DNA from: Candidatus Sumerlaeota bacterium
Lineage (GTDB): Bacteria; Sumerlaeota; Sumerlaeia; JADFCT01
NCBI GenBank assembly: GCA_026398575.1
Contig: JAPLSP010000173.1
Location: 1-27,721, forward strand
Reading direction: 5' to 3'
DNA length: 27,721 nt
Position 1 is the first letter of the stretch. Every line of letters starts with the position of its first letter. The notes under the pieces were generated by a model that was not told where the DNA came from, searched no databases, and saw nothing but the letters and a program-made list of their open reading frames with translations. Below are positions 14,580 through 23,800 of the stretch, one piece after another. The translations under genes and the position numbers were made by a program.

Positions 14580-15845
14580 ATGCTTGTCGAATTTGAGGTT
14601 GGGAATTTCCTGTCATTCAAGGACCCTGTGCAGCTGAGCATGGAAGCGGCGACTCCTTTCCATGAATACGAAGCGGAGAACGTGTTTCATGCTCAACGTC
14701 TCCGGCTCCTTAAAAGCGCAGCGATATATGGCGCCAATGCGAGTGGAAAGTCAAATCTGCTTGATGCTATGGAATTCATGCGGAGATTCGTCCTCAGTTC
14801 CGCCAAGGACAGTCAATCCGTTGAACCTATCGCTGTCACGCCCTTCAAATTCGATGCGGCCACAGAGAGCGCCCCGAGTCGGTTTCAGATAGTCTTTATC
14901 CTGAACGACCTGCGGTATCGGTATGGGTTCGAGGTGGACGCCAAAGTGGTAAGGAGTGAATGGCTGTTTTGCGCGGAAGCAAACAAGGAACATCCTCTTT
15001 TTCTGCGCAAAGACGACGGCATTGAGGTGATGCAGGAATTCGAGGAGGGAAAAGGACTAGAGGCTCGTACGCGCGATAATGCTCTGTTTCTCTCTACAGC
15101 AGACCAATGGAATGGAGTCACTGCCAAAGCGCTATTAGACTGGTTTCTCAATCTCAAATGGATTCACGGGCTTCAGGATGAGGAATATAAGAACTATACA
15201 CTAAATATGCTGCGCGACGAGAAAATGCGACCTGTTTTACTGGACATTATTCGCTTGGCAGACTTTGGCATTGAAGATATTAATATTGAAGAGAAAGATA
15301 CGGATGCCAGTCATATAAAAAATGAGATGCTCAGAAAACTTATGATTAATCGGCCCCGCTTATCAATCTGGCATCCAAAGTTTTCAGATGGAGCGCGGGC
15401 AGGTTCCGCGCAACTGGATTTTAATCGCGAAGAATCGGAAGGAACAAAGAAATTTATTCGGATGGCGGGGCCGGTCCTTGATTGCCTCAAGAATGGTTAT
15501 GTGGTTGCGATTGACGAGCTCGATGCCAAACTTCATCCATTCTTGACGCGTGCCATTATCCGGCTCTTTCATAACCCAGAAATTAATTCTAAGAACGCTC
15601 AGCTCATCTTTGGAACCCACGACACAAATCTGCTCAGCTACGGCAAATTCAGAAGAGACCAAATCTGGTTTATGGAAAAGAGCGAGCAGGGCGCCACAGA
15701 GCTGTACTCGCTTGCAGAGATAAAAGTCCGCAAGGATGCCTCCTTCGAAAAGGACTATATCCAAGGGCGCTATGGGGCTGTTCCCTACCTTGGCGATTTC
15801 TCTCAGCTATTCCGAGCGGAGGATGAGGATGGGAAAACCCATTAA
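14580..15845 (+). CDS. AAA/ABC-type ATPase of an AbiL/RloA-like defence pair
   Basis: This 421-residue ATPase is of the AAA_21/OLD-like, SMC-related class. The N-terminus MLVEFEVGNFLSFKD is typical. Walker A is GANASGKS (51-58), the ABC-type signature is SEGTKK (from Ser286), Walker B is VVAIDELD (Asp312, Glu313), and a switch His sits in GTHDTN (His347). It lacks the C-terminal TOPRIM domain of OLD nucleases; that function is probably supplied by the next gene, which overlaps its 3' end. Pairs of this kind (RloA/RloB, AbiLi/AbiLii) are known or predicted abortive-infection systems. The ATG at 14580 is preferred; a TTG 21 bases earlier is possible. Base composition is more AT-rich than the flanking enzyme genes, consistent with horizontal gain. 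Confidence 0.88.
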   Translation: MLVEFEVGNFLSFKDPVQLSMEAATPFHEYEAENVFHAQRLRLLKSAAIYGANASGKSNLLDAMEFMRRFVLSSAKDSQSVEPIAVTPFKFDAATESAPSRFQIVFILNDLRYRYGFEVDAKVVRSEWLFCAEANKEHPLFLRKDDGIEVMQEFEEGKGLEARTRDNALFLSTADQWNGVTAKALLDWFLNLKWIHGLQDEEYKNYTLNMLRDEKMRPVLLDIIRLADFGIEDINIEEKDTDASHIKNEMLRKLMINRPRLSIWHPKFSDGARAGSAQLDFNREESEGTKKFIRMAGPVLDCLKNGYVVAIDELDAKLHPFLTRAIIRLFHNPEINSKNAQLIFGTHDTNLLSYGKFRRDQIWFMEKSEQGATELYSLAEIKVRKDASFEKDYIQGRYGAVPYLGDFSQLFRAEDEDGKTH

Positions 15846-16500
15846 ATTCTCTGATCAAGACAAGCGTTGGAATCAAAGGGGCAAAGAAAGGAAATTCGAT
15901 GTGCGCCCGGAGCGCGAGCATATACTGATTGTATGTGAAGGCGAGAGAACTGAGCCTTATTATTTCGACGCCATTCGCTTGTCACTGCCACGACATGTCG
16001 CTGAAGTGAGAATTGAAGGCAAGGGCATGAATACCATTTCACTGGTGAAAGAGGCGATGCGCCTTCGGGATATCCACTGCGACAGCGACCATCCTTATGA
16101 TCAGACATGGGCTGTATTTGACAAGGATGATTTTCCTAAAGACGACTTCGACAATGCCATCGCCATGTGCGGGCAACATGGCTTAATGGCGGCCTATTCA
16201 AACCAAGCGTTTGAATTATGGTTTGTCCTTCATTTCGAAGATCGTCAAACAGGAATGCACCGCGATGAATACATGCAATGTCTCAGCAAGCATCTCGATG
16301 AAATCTATGTGAAAAACGATCCTGATATGTACGACAAGCTAAGAGCCCACGGAAGCGAAGCGGAAGCCATTCGAAGAGCGAAGCGTTTGCATGAGTCAGC
16401 CGAAAAACCTGCATCAGCCGCGAATCCATGCACAACTGTCTATGAGCTTATCGAAAAGCTAAACAGCTTCAAACCCGAATATGAAGCCAGAGAGAGATAA
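15829..16500 (+). CDS. RloB/AbiLii-family TOPRIM-like protein
   Basis: This 223-residue protein has the RloB layout. ILIVCEGERTEPYYFDAIR (Glu37, Glu42) forms the first acidic motif, and TWAVFDKDDF (Asp98, Asp100, Asp101) the second, together resembling a TOPRIM nuclease metal site. SNQAFELWFVLHFED is a further family block. With the upstream ATPase it would make a two-component nuclease triggered during phage infection, by analogy with AbiL and split OLD systems. The ATG at 15829 has GGAGG six bases upstream and lies 17 bases inside the ATPase gene; an ATG at 15823 lies right next to that site and is less likely. The target (DNA, tRNA or other) cannot be told from sequence. Confidence 0.87.
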   Translation: MGKPIKFSDQDKRWNQRGKERKFDVRPEREHILIVCEGERTEPYYFDAIRLSLPRHVAEVRIEGKGMNTISLVKEAMRLRDIHCDSDHPYDQTWAVFDKDDFPKDDFDNAIAMCGQHGLMAAYSNQAFELWFVLHFEDRQTGMHRDEYMQCLSKHLDEIYVKNDPDMYDKLRAHGSEAEAIRRAKRLHESAEKPASAANPCTTVYELIEKLNSFKPEYEARER

Positions 16501-16501
16501 T

Positions 16502-17380
16502 GTGAGAATCATCCATTTTTTATTGGTATTAACCTGTCTTGCGCCAAGTTTTTGCATTGCCGCCCCGCAAAAGGAAGACTGGGTCTTCATCACGAACGGC
16601 AAGGTCCGCTTGGGCGTTGACCGGACGCGGGGGGCGTGTGTCGGGCATTTTTCGGAGGCAACCAGCGGCGGACGCAATCTGCTCAATCACGCCGACCCCG
16701 GGCGCTTTTTGCAGCAGTCCTACTACGGCGATTCCGACGGCTCGCTCTGGAACAAAAAGGAATGGCGCTATAATCCCGTGCAGGGCGGCGAATGGCGCGG
16801 GACGCCGGCCAAGGTCCTGGATTTCCGCAGCGATGGAAAATCGCTCTATGTCAAAATCCTGCCGAAGCATTGGGCGTCGGGCGCGGATTGCCCCGAGATG
16901 ACGATGGAGGAATGGATCGCGCTCGAGGACGACGTGGCGCGGATTCATTTCAAGATGACGTATTCCGGGCCGGATCACAGGGGTAAAAGACAGCAGGAAA
17001 TGCCCGCCTTCTTTTGCGATTACGATCTGCCCTGGCTGGTTTACTACAAAGGCAAGGCGCCTTGGACCGGCGATGCGGTGACGAAAACCGATCCCCCCGA
17101 AAACAACGCAGGCGACAAGATCACTGAGAATTGGGCGGCGTTCGTGGATGGGCGCGATTGGGGCGTGGGGCTTTATGTTCCGGGCACGGATTCGATGACC
17201 TACTACCGCAAGCGCGCCAATGGCAAGTCCGGCGAAAAAGGTGCCGCCTGCTCATACTTCGCGCCGCTGCGCACGTTCACGCTCACAAAAGGGCTGACCG
17301 TCGAATACGACGTCTTCATGACCATCGGCACAACCGAACAGATTCGTGAGCGCTTTCGGCGCTTAAAAGACAAAATATAA
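16502..17380 (+). CDS. Secreted protein of unknown function
   Basis: This protein of about 292 residues has a Sec signal (IIHFLLVLTCLAPSFCIA) and a mature part full of beta-strand-like segments with many Trp, Tyr and Gly. Examples are GGRNLLNHADPGRFLQQSYYG, EMTMEEWIALEDDVARIHFK and CDYDLPWLVYY. The pattern suggests a beta-sandwich carbohydrate-related domain such as those near mutarotase or lyase folds, but no family was identified. The GTG at 16502 follows the RloB stop by one base and has GAGAG five bases upstream; an ATG at 16481 inside RloB is an alternative. Base composition returns to the GC-rich style of the enzyme genes, so it is probably unrelated to defence despite the tight junction. 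Confidence 0.72.
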   Translation: MRIIHFLLVLTCLAPSFCIAAPQKEDWVFITNGKVRLGVDRTRGACVGHFSEATSGGRNLLNHADPGRFLQQSYYGDSDGSLWNKKEWRYNPVQGGEWRGTPAKVLDFRSDGKSLYVKILPKHWASGADCPEMTMEEWIALEDDVARIHFKMTYSGPDHRGKRQQEMPAFFCDYDLPWLVYYKGKAPWTGDAVTKTDPPENNAGDKITENWAAFVDGRDWGVGLYVPGTDSMTYYRKRANGKSGEKGAACSYFAPLRTFTLTKGLTVEYDVFMTIGTTEQIRERFRRLKDKI

Positions 17381-17546
17381 AAATCAACACTCAAATTTTG
17401 CATTGACGCGACAAATGGAACGATGTATCTGTGCTTGACTTTGTCGAAGGTCAGGCGTTCACGCGCGGAATCAGTAGCCTGCTGTCAATGCCTTCTGGAG
17501 CCGGCGCGCAAAACCGCCTCTAATGCATTATCAGGAGTATGACGCG

Positions 17547-18083
17547 ATGAAAAAGAATCGGATTATTCTCATTTGGGGTCTGGCGCTTGCATTGATTCTT
17601 TTAGGAAAAGCGCCAGTTGCGGATCCCAGCAGATTGACGGCCGACAAACAAGACGATACAGCCAGCGAAGCAAATGTCGCAATGAATATTGCTGGGGTTG
17701 AAGAGATTTATGGCGCATGGCGAGGGCATATTTATTCCGCGAATGGTTCGTGGGGTATGGACATGAGCCATGACTTTATTTTAGAGGCCAAAAAGAAAGC
17801 GACGAGCTTTCGGGTCATTGCCGGAGATGTATGGATGGGTCTTTTCTTTAAATGGGTTGGCTATGGAAGGTACTCTTACTCGCCGCGCACGAAAGTATTC
17901 AAGATGACCTTTTATTGCACTGAGCGCTACAATGGCTATCAAATCTGGACACGATATAAGAAACCACGCGTGGCTGCGACTTATGTAGGCAAGTATGACG
18001 GTTCAACGATGAAGGGCAAAGTCATTCTCACAGGCATAATAGAATCAAAACGCCGCAAGTTTAATTGGGATGCCTCACGGTGA
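17547..18083 (+). CDS. Small secreted protein of unknown function
   Basis: This 178-residue protein starts MKKNRIILIWGLALALILLG, a clear signal peptide or membrane anchor. The mature part begins with a polar Asp/Glu/Thr-rich stretch, then a compact domain from about residue 60 (EEIYGAWRGHIYSANGSWGMD) with alternating hydrophobic and aromatic residues, ending in a basic tail. It looks like a single small beta-barrel or lipocalin-like domain, which is a guess from strand pattern. The ATG at 17547 has AGGAG ten bases upstream. The 166 bases before it hold no visible gene, hairpin or strong promoter. It runs towards the convergent MFS gene with 96 bases between. Confidence 0.68.
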   Translation: MKKNRIILIWGLALALILLGKAPVADPSRLTADKQDDTASEANVAMNIAGVEEIYGAWRGHIYSANGSWGMDMSHDFILEAKKKATSFRVIAGDVWMGLFFKWVGYGRYSYSPRTKVFKMTFYCTERYNGYQIWTRYKKPRVAATYVGKYDGSTMKGKVILTGIIESKRRKFNWDASR

Positions 18084-18179
18084 ATAATTATTCCGCACCC
18101 ATGCTTCTACAAAGGATTGGGGCCGGGGAGTTTTCAAGGCGGCGGGACACGAATCATAGGCTCTTTCTTAATTGAAAAA

Positions 18180-19457
18180 TCAGGCGCAACCTTTCGCTTC
18201 GCGAGGTTTGATGAGCAGGACAACTACGACGGAAAGCAGCGCGACGCCGGCGAAGACGCCGAAGATCATGTTGAGCGGCACGTGGCGGTCGCGCAGCGCG
18301 CCGAAGACCCAATCGCCGAAGCCACCGCAAGAGATGCTGACGCAATTCATGATGCCATAGCCGGTGGCGCGCCACTCGGGCCGCGCGATCTGGCACAAGA
18401 TGGGCATGTTGTTGCAGTCGAAGAAGCCCCACCCCAGCCCGAAGACAACGAGGCCGATGACGGCGACAGTGAGCGTGCCGGCGTCGCCCACACAAAAGAG
18501 CGCGGGCAGAAACAACGTCATGCCGATGGCGCTGGTGAAGATGCGCCCGCGCGGCGTGCTGCGCGCCCAGCGGTCGGCCAGCGCGCCGCCGATGAGCGCC
18601 CCCACGAGCGACGCGATTTGCACAAACAGAATCGCGCTGACGCCGGCCTTGCCTTGCCCGAGGTGGAATTTTTCCTTCAGGATGTCCGGCATCCAGTCGC
18701 GCACCACCCATCCCGCGATGGCCGGCAGCGTGAAGTATAGGACAAGCAGGAGGAAGTTGCGGTTGCCAAGCAGTCCGCGGAAGACGCCAACATCCGAGAC
18801 AGCAGTCGTCGCATTGTCAGCTGAGGAAATGTCATCGGCGGTTGTAGGAATTGGGGCGGCAGAAGCCCGTACGGGGTTGCGTAAAAAGGCGAAAAGTGGG
18901 ATCGCGTAGATGACGCCGACCATCCCGCACCATGTGAAAGCCCATCGCCATCCATAATCCGGCGAATCGGCCACATAGCCGGCGAAGCCGCCCAGAATCA
19001 GCCCGACATAGATGCCTGCTTGATGCATGCCGACCGCGCGCGACCGCGTCGGCCCCAGATGATAATCGGCGATCAACGCCAACGCCGCAGGAATGTAGAA
19101 CGCCTCGCTCAACCCCATGACCGCGCGCGCAGCCATCAGCTCATGGAAGGATGTGACATGCCCCGTCCACCACGTCACCGCCGACCATATCAGCAAACTG
19201 GAACCGATGACGTACCGTTTGCCAACGCGGTCCGCGAAATACCCGGCAAACGGACTCAGCACCGCATACGTCCATTTGAAGCATCCGAGTATAAGCCCCC
19301 AATCGGCCTTGTTGGCGATGCTTGGGATATCCCCCACCATCGAGGACTTCATCGTAGCCAGCATCTGCCGGTCGAGATAATTGAGCAGCGCCACAGGGAA
19401 CAACAGGGCGACAACGGCCCAGGCATAAGCGGTAGCGCGGGATGTGGAAGGACTCAT
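18180..19457 (-). CDS. MFS transporter, anion:cation symporter (ACS) type
   Basis: This 425-residue inner-membrane carrier has twelve predicted helices in two halves. LNYLDRQMLA in the first helix region, FAGYFADRVGKRY between helices 2 and 3 (the MFS A-motif), and the repeat of that motif as GGALADRWARSTPRGR in the second half identify the superfamily. The LNYLDR and WTYAVLSPFAG blocks resemble hexuronate and phthalate-type ACS carriers, which import organic acids with protons or sodium. A uronate or similar acidic sugar product is therefore a reasonable substrate in this locus, by inference. The central loop (about 205-240) is long and low-complexity. The gene stands alone on the minus strand, and its ribosome site is weak. 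Confidence 0.9.
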   Translation of the reverse strand: MSPSTSRATAYAWAVVALLFPVALLNYLDRQMLATMKSSMVGDIPSIANKADWGLILGCFKWTYAVLSPFAGYFADRVGKRYVIGSSLLIWSAVTWWTGHVTSFHELMAARAVMGLSEAFYIPAALALIADYHLGPTRSRAVGMHQAGIYVGLILGGFAGYVADSPDYGWRWAFTWCGMVGVIYAIPLFAFLRNPVRASAAPIPTTADDISSADNATTAVSDVGVFRGLLGNRNFLLLVLYFTLPAIAGWVVRDWMPDILKEKFHLGQGKAGVSAILFVQIASLVGALIGGALADRWARSTPRGRIFTSAIGMTLFLPALFCVGDAGTLTVAVIGLVVFGLGWGFFDCNNMPILCQIARPEWRATGYGIMNCVSISCGGFGDWVFGALRDRHVPLNMIFGVFAGVALLSVVVVLLIKPREAKGCA

Positions 19458-19493
19458 GCGGGAATATTCCAGGTGTGTCCGCGCCCTGCAAGG

Positions 19494-20315
19494 CTAGAAC
19501 GACACAGCCTCCTCAAACTCTTCCTCCTGTTGCTGAGGGGGAAAGAACACACCCTCGCTAGCTGCATGCCGGATAATTAGATCAGTCCATTCAGGCGCCT
19601 TGGCATCCAATTGTCTCTGTAATACCGGCCAGTCCAGCTCTATCAGCGCGCCATTAAGATGATCGGTTACCCACATTAGCTCTTCGATGCCGGAATGGAA
19701 TCCGTATTCCTGCAATCCGCTCAGGCGGGCAAAGAACACATCCCATACGGCATCCTGCCGTATGTTGTCGTCTGGCGACACGCCATTTACTGCAATGAGA
19801 TCGCTATCCTGAAATTGAGGTGTGCTTGGCAACTCCTGGACAAGGGCAAGCACAAAGCGATAAGAGCTTCGCCAAGTACCGCAATTATCCATATATCGCC
19901 GGACTAAACAGGCGTGAGCCAGCGATCGGCGCCCGTCAAGTCCTCCTGACAGAGCTCGAAGAAAAATCCATTTTGGCTTCAGATTACGGTACTGAGCCAA
20001 GCATTGGTTCAGGGGATCAAATTGCTTATGCTCCCACGCAAATTTCTCACTGTAATGCTGGCGCTCGATGGGCTTGTGCTCAATCAGATCAGCTATTGCT
20101 GAAAATCCTGCAAATTCGCTGGCATGCTCTCCCAATCCTTCAGCCACGACGAATCTCGCCATATCTTTTCTATGAAGATATTTGCAGGTGCTTTCATGCG
20201 GTTTGAAAAGCAGAGAATCATGCTGCAAACAAAAGCCCGCTCCTCGCCCAATAAGGAGACTCTGCCCACAGTTATGAATGCAGTTTCGGCAGCTAAAAAG
20301 CGCGTTCATATTCAT
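19494..20315 (-). CDS. Cys-rich N-terminus protein of unknown function, second gene of a two-gene unit
   Basis: This 273-residue protein is not recognised. Its first 50 residues hold CRNCIHNC and then C-x-L-Q-H, C-K-Y-L-H and further His, a pattern like a zinc-binding knuckle. The rest is mixed alpha/beta without a known motif: a charged middle part (KPIERQHYSEKFAWEHKQFDP in two pieces), a Trp-rich stretch, and an acidic C-terminal tail (QQQEEEFEEAVSF). There is no signal peptide, so it is cytoplasmic. The ATG at 20315 overlaps the preceding stop as ATGA; a second ATG at 20309 has a better spacing to AAAGG. Base composition is lower in GC than the neighbours. With its partner it forms a candidate undescribed unit. 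Confidence 0.7.
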   Translation of the reverse strand: MNMNALFSCRNCIHNCGQSLLIGRGAGFCLQHDSLLFKPHESTCKYLHRKDMARFVVAEGLGEHASEFAGFSAIADLIEHKPIERQHYSEKFAWEHKQFDPLNQCLAQYRNLKPKWIFLRALSGGLDGRRSLAHACLVRRYMDNCGTWRSSYRFVLALVQELPSTPQFQDSDLIAVNGVSPDDNIRQDAVWDVFFARLSGLQEYGFHSGIEELMWVTDHLNGALIELDWPVLQRQLDAKAPEWTDLIIRHAASEGVFFPPQQQEEEFEEAVSF

Positions 20316-20743
20316 GCCTTTCGAAAATACTTTTGAATATTTGCAAAAGCCCATCCAATCAGATCCTTCCGTTCCACGCTCCCTATGGAAAAATTCCATG
20401 TTACAAGCCCTTCAGACCGCCTCCTTGCATAACGCAAAGCATGAATTGCTCTGATACGTTCCGCTTTGTCGTTTGACCGCGCTGAGTCTCTTAGGTGATC
20501 CATAAGTTCACCGTGTTCCACCAGCTTGTGACGATCCTCATCAATTCTCTCACGAAGAGCTTGGTAGAGAATGGGCCCGAAGTCATGGATGCTGCCTGGA
20601 TCAAGAGAAACGCTCGTTAGCTGCGTGCGCTTTCCACGCGCATGAACGATATGCTCTGCACAGGTGCAATCCTTCGAAAGATCGGGAGCAGTGACGCCCT
20701 TGTCCTGATCTCGGCGAAAATAATCAGCAGCAACCGATGGCAT
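20312..20743 (-). CDS. Small protein of unknown function, first gene of a two-gene unit
   Basis: This cytoplasmic protein of 143 residues is not recognised. A Cys-x-Cys with His (DCTCAEHIVHARGK) is followed by RTQLTSVSLDP, a compact block that looks conserved. Then come charged helices (LRERIDEDRHKLVEHGELMDHL and AERIRAIHALRYARRRSEG, each read in parts), ending IGWAFANIQKYFRKA. The ATG at 20743 has a weak AGGCGG site; a TTG at 20764 would add seven residues. The stop overlaps the next gene start by four bases, so the two are translationally coupled. The stretch downstream of the large DUF4091-type gene (20765-20885) holds only a small hairpin. Confidence 0.65.
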   Translation of the reverse strand: MPSVAADYFRRDQDKGVTAPDLSKDCTCAEHIVHARGKRTQLTSVSLDPGSIHDFGPILYQALRERIDEDRHKLVEHGELMDHLRDSARSNDKAERIRAIHALRYARRRSEGLVTWNFSIGSVERKDLIGWAFANIQKYFRKA

Positions 20744-20866
20744 ATTGACTACCGCCTGGCACAAATTTACAGGAATCTGTCGCGAAAAAGCAGATCAGGT
20801 TAGGAAATCGGCATGATGGGGCGCAAGGGCTATTTTAATACCGAGACAGTTGTCAGAATTTCTTCC

Positions 20867-20880
20867 TGAGCGCTCTCAGC
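20867..20880. other. Small hairpin after the DUF4091-type gene
   Basis: A five-base-pair perfect stem (CTGAG/CTCAG, four-base loop) lies just past the minus-strand stop at 20886. There is no T-tract, so at most it is a weak terminator or a 3'-end stabiliser. Confidence 0.3.
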
Positions 20881-20885
20881 AAATC

Positions 20886-23800
20886 CTATCGTCGCAACAT
20901 TTCAAGCGCTTCATCTATTTGCCCGCGATATGTCTTCCAGTCTTCCTTGCCAAAGAGGACGTCATGGTCGCGTTGGCCGAGTTTGAAGGCGGCCATGCGC
21001 GACGTGATCAGCTCTTGCGCGGCTTTGGCGGCGGGCGATGTTGCTTTTTCGCGAGCGAGGCGCTCCAAGGTAGCAAGCCTGCGGTAGTCGCCGAGGCCTT
21101 CGCGGAGGCGTTCGAATTCGACCGATGGAATAAGGCGGCCGTCGGGCGAGGAGTTGCACCAGGCGCAGTCGTCTTCGCGGCAGTCGAGGGCGTAGTAGGG
21201 GTCTCCGGCCACGCAGTTCCAGTGCCAGGAAAGGCGGAACTTCATTCCGAATTGGCGGGCGGCTTTGTACATGTAGTCGCCGAAGGTCCAGCGATTGCCG
21301 CCGTTGTAGAACGCCCAGTTTCCGCCCGCCGCGTGGAGAAGATTCACGGAATCCTCGTCGTGGCCGTTCCAGTCGGCCACGTGCAGCGCTTTGGAGAGGC
21401 GGAAGTGCGGGTCATCCTGCTTCTTGCCCTGGAAACTGCTGGCGGCGGTGATAAACGGCGGACCTTGCGGGAAGGCCGTCTTGTAGGCTTCGGCGTTTTC
21501 AGCCGAGCGGATGAGATCGTCGCCAATGGGTTCGTCGCCAATGTTGTAGTAAACGGGGCGCCAGCCTTTCTCATCGGCGTGTTTCTGTATCTCGGAATAG
21601 ACGGCGCGGATGAATCCAGGATAATCCTTGAAACCGGCGGCGGTCATCGCGGCTTTGTCCTGATAGTATGCGTTGAAGCCGTGGACGCCTCCGCCATAGG
21701 ACACGACGGCCAGGAATCCCAAGTCTTTGGCCAGCTGCATCGTTGCGTCCGATGCGCCATAGTCCAGCTCCGGCTTGTCGTTCTTGAATCCCTTGTACGT
21801 GATACTCGGCGCGCCGCTGAATGTTGTGAAACCGTATTCGCGCATCTTGCGCAGGCTTTTCACGGACATCTCGTTGTTGAACACGGCAGCGGCGGGATCG
21901 GACAGCCAGGGGATGCCGATGGTGTATCCCCACGGTCCGGCGGGAACGTCCACTGGATCGAGCGTCCCGGCGCGGACACGAAACTCAATCGGGATTTGCG
22001 CCACCAATCCTTTCTCCGGCTTGATCGAGATCGCTCCTTTGTACACGTCGGGCTTGGCGTCGGGCGGCGTCTTGACCGTGAGCCAGAATCGCCGCGCCAG
22101 GTTCCTGGGGCTATCCACAACGTTGGACGGCATGATCAGCCGCGGCGCGATGGTATAGACGGAGCCTTCCATTGTGACGCGGCTAAGGCGGTAGGAGACG
22201 AAGCCAATGTCCATCGCGGCGCCGGGGATCGTTCCCGTCGCGCCACCCGCGCCACTATTAGCCAAATCTCCAACAGTCACCGTTACGGCGCCCAAGTCTT
22301 GCAGCGGAATCATGCACAACGTTATCGGCGCGAATTCGCCTGCGAACGCCTCGCCATGCAGCGGCTTGCCGATTTCGTCACGCAGGGGCGTGTCATTATA
22401 ATATAGATCGCTCATGCAATCGCGCTGAAAGACGACGTATCCGCGCTGCTTGTCTTCATCACTCGGCGCGAGCGGATCGCCCGACGGTTTATGCAGGACG
22501 CGCTTGAAGTAGTTGTCGAAATGGAAGCGGCGTTTGTCCTGGACGTATTTGAGGAACCGCTCTCCCTCGGCCGCCTTCGCAACGGGGAAGATGATCACCG
22601 CAGACACGCAGCACGCCCAGTTCTCGCCCTGGAAATCAAGCCGCAGCTGGCCGTCGGTCACCTCCACCTCGAACGACTTCTCGCTGAAGTAGGGCTTTTG
22701 ATATTTGTCGAAGGTGTTGTCTTCGGGCAGGTCTTCCGAGTTCCAGAAGCGGAAGTATTTTTTCTTGAACGCCTCGAAATCCATCGTCTCCGTCACGACC
22801 GGCTTGCCCTGCGCAAGGATTGCGCGTTTGCGATAAACCTGATACTCGCCCCAGAAACCCGAAGGGCTGTCGCAGTTGACGAAGACGCGGTACCTGCCGT
22901 TGGGCGCGTCCACCGCCAGGCCGCCCGACTCGATGCATAAGAAGTCCTGATAGAGCGGATCGGGCTGAAGGGCGTCGAACGCGCGCCAGATTTTGGCGTT
23001 GAGCAGGCCATAGCCGCGACCTTTGCTGTAGAGCGTGCCCGGCGTGATCTGCGTGAAGCCCTCCATGACAGGGCTGGAATTGGTCCCGAAGTCGAACGCC
23101 CACATACCATCGAATAGAGCCTTGCTCACGGATTCGTCGCGTTCGAGGCGGATGTTGTCAACGAAGAGCGACGCGGACGGTATGTCGCCGATATTGAAAA
23201 CCAGCCGGTTGACGCCGGCCAAATCCAGCATGCGTCCGGGGCGCGACTTCTCGCCGACATAGAGCTGCCGCGTGGGGATGATGAGCGTGCTCTGCCCCGG
23301 CGGCGCGATGGTCTGATAGTTCACGCGCGTCCAATAATCGCGCGTCCCGGTGTCTCGAATTTCGACATACAGTGAAATCGGGTCCGGCGAAGCGGTATAG
23401 AGATCGGCCTTCAGAAAATCATAACCCGCCCAATCCTGCGCGCCGTCCATTGACACATAGGATTTGTCAATCCGCAACGCTTTCTTGCCGTCGGTGGCGT
23501 GCTCCTCGACGACCACGCCGCCGCTGAAGGGATTCTTTTCCTCGAAGGACGTGATGCCCTTGACCGCCGGCCCGGAGACGACGGCCTTTTTCTGTTCGAG
23601 GACGCTGCCGCACGCATAGCACTTCCCCCATTGCGGCGCGTTGCGGTAGCCGCACTCGGGGCAGCGCACAGCGTCGCTTCCCAGCGCGCCCGGCGCAGCG
23701 ATGGGCGCTTCCTCTTTGTCCAGCATCGGCGCTTCCGTGAGTGGAGTATCATCGGCCACTTTCACCAGCGAGACATCGTCAATCCAGAAAAATCCCGGCG

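Noticed and set aside
20850..22406. Plus-strand open frame of 518 codons opposite the DUF4091-type gene
   Set aside because: The minus-strand protein has a signal peptide, domains and a ribosome site; this frame has low-complexity Val/Gly/Arg-rich sequence and none of these.
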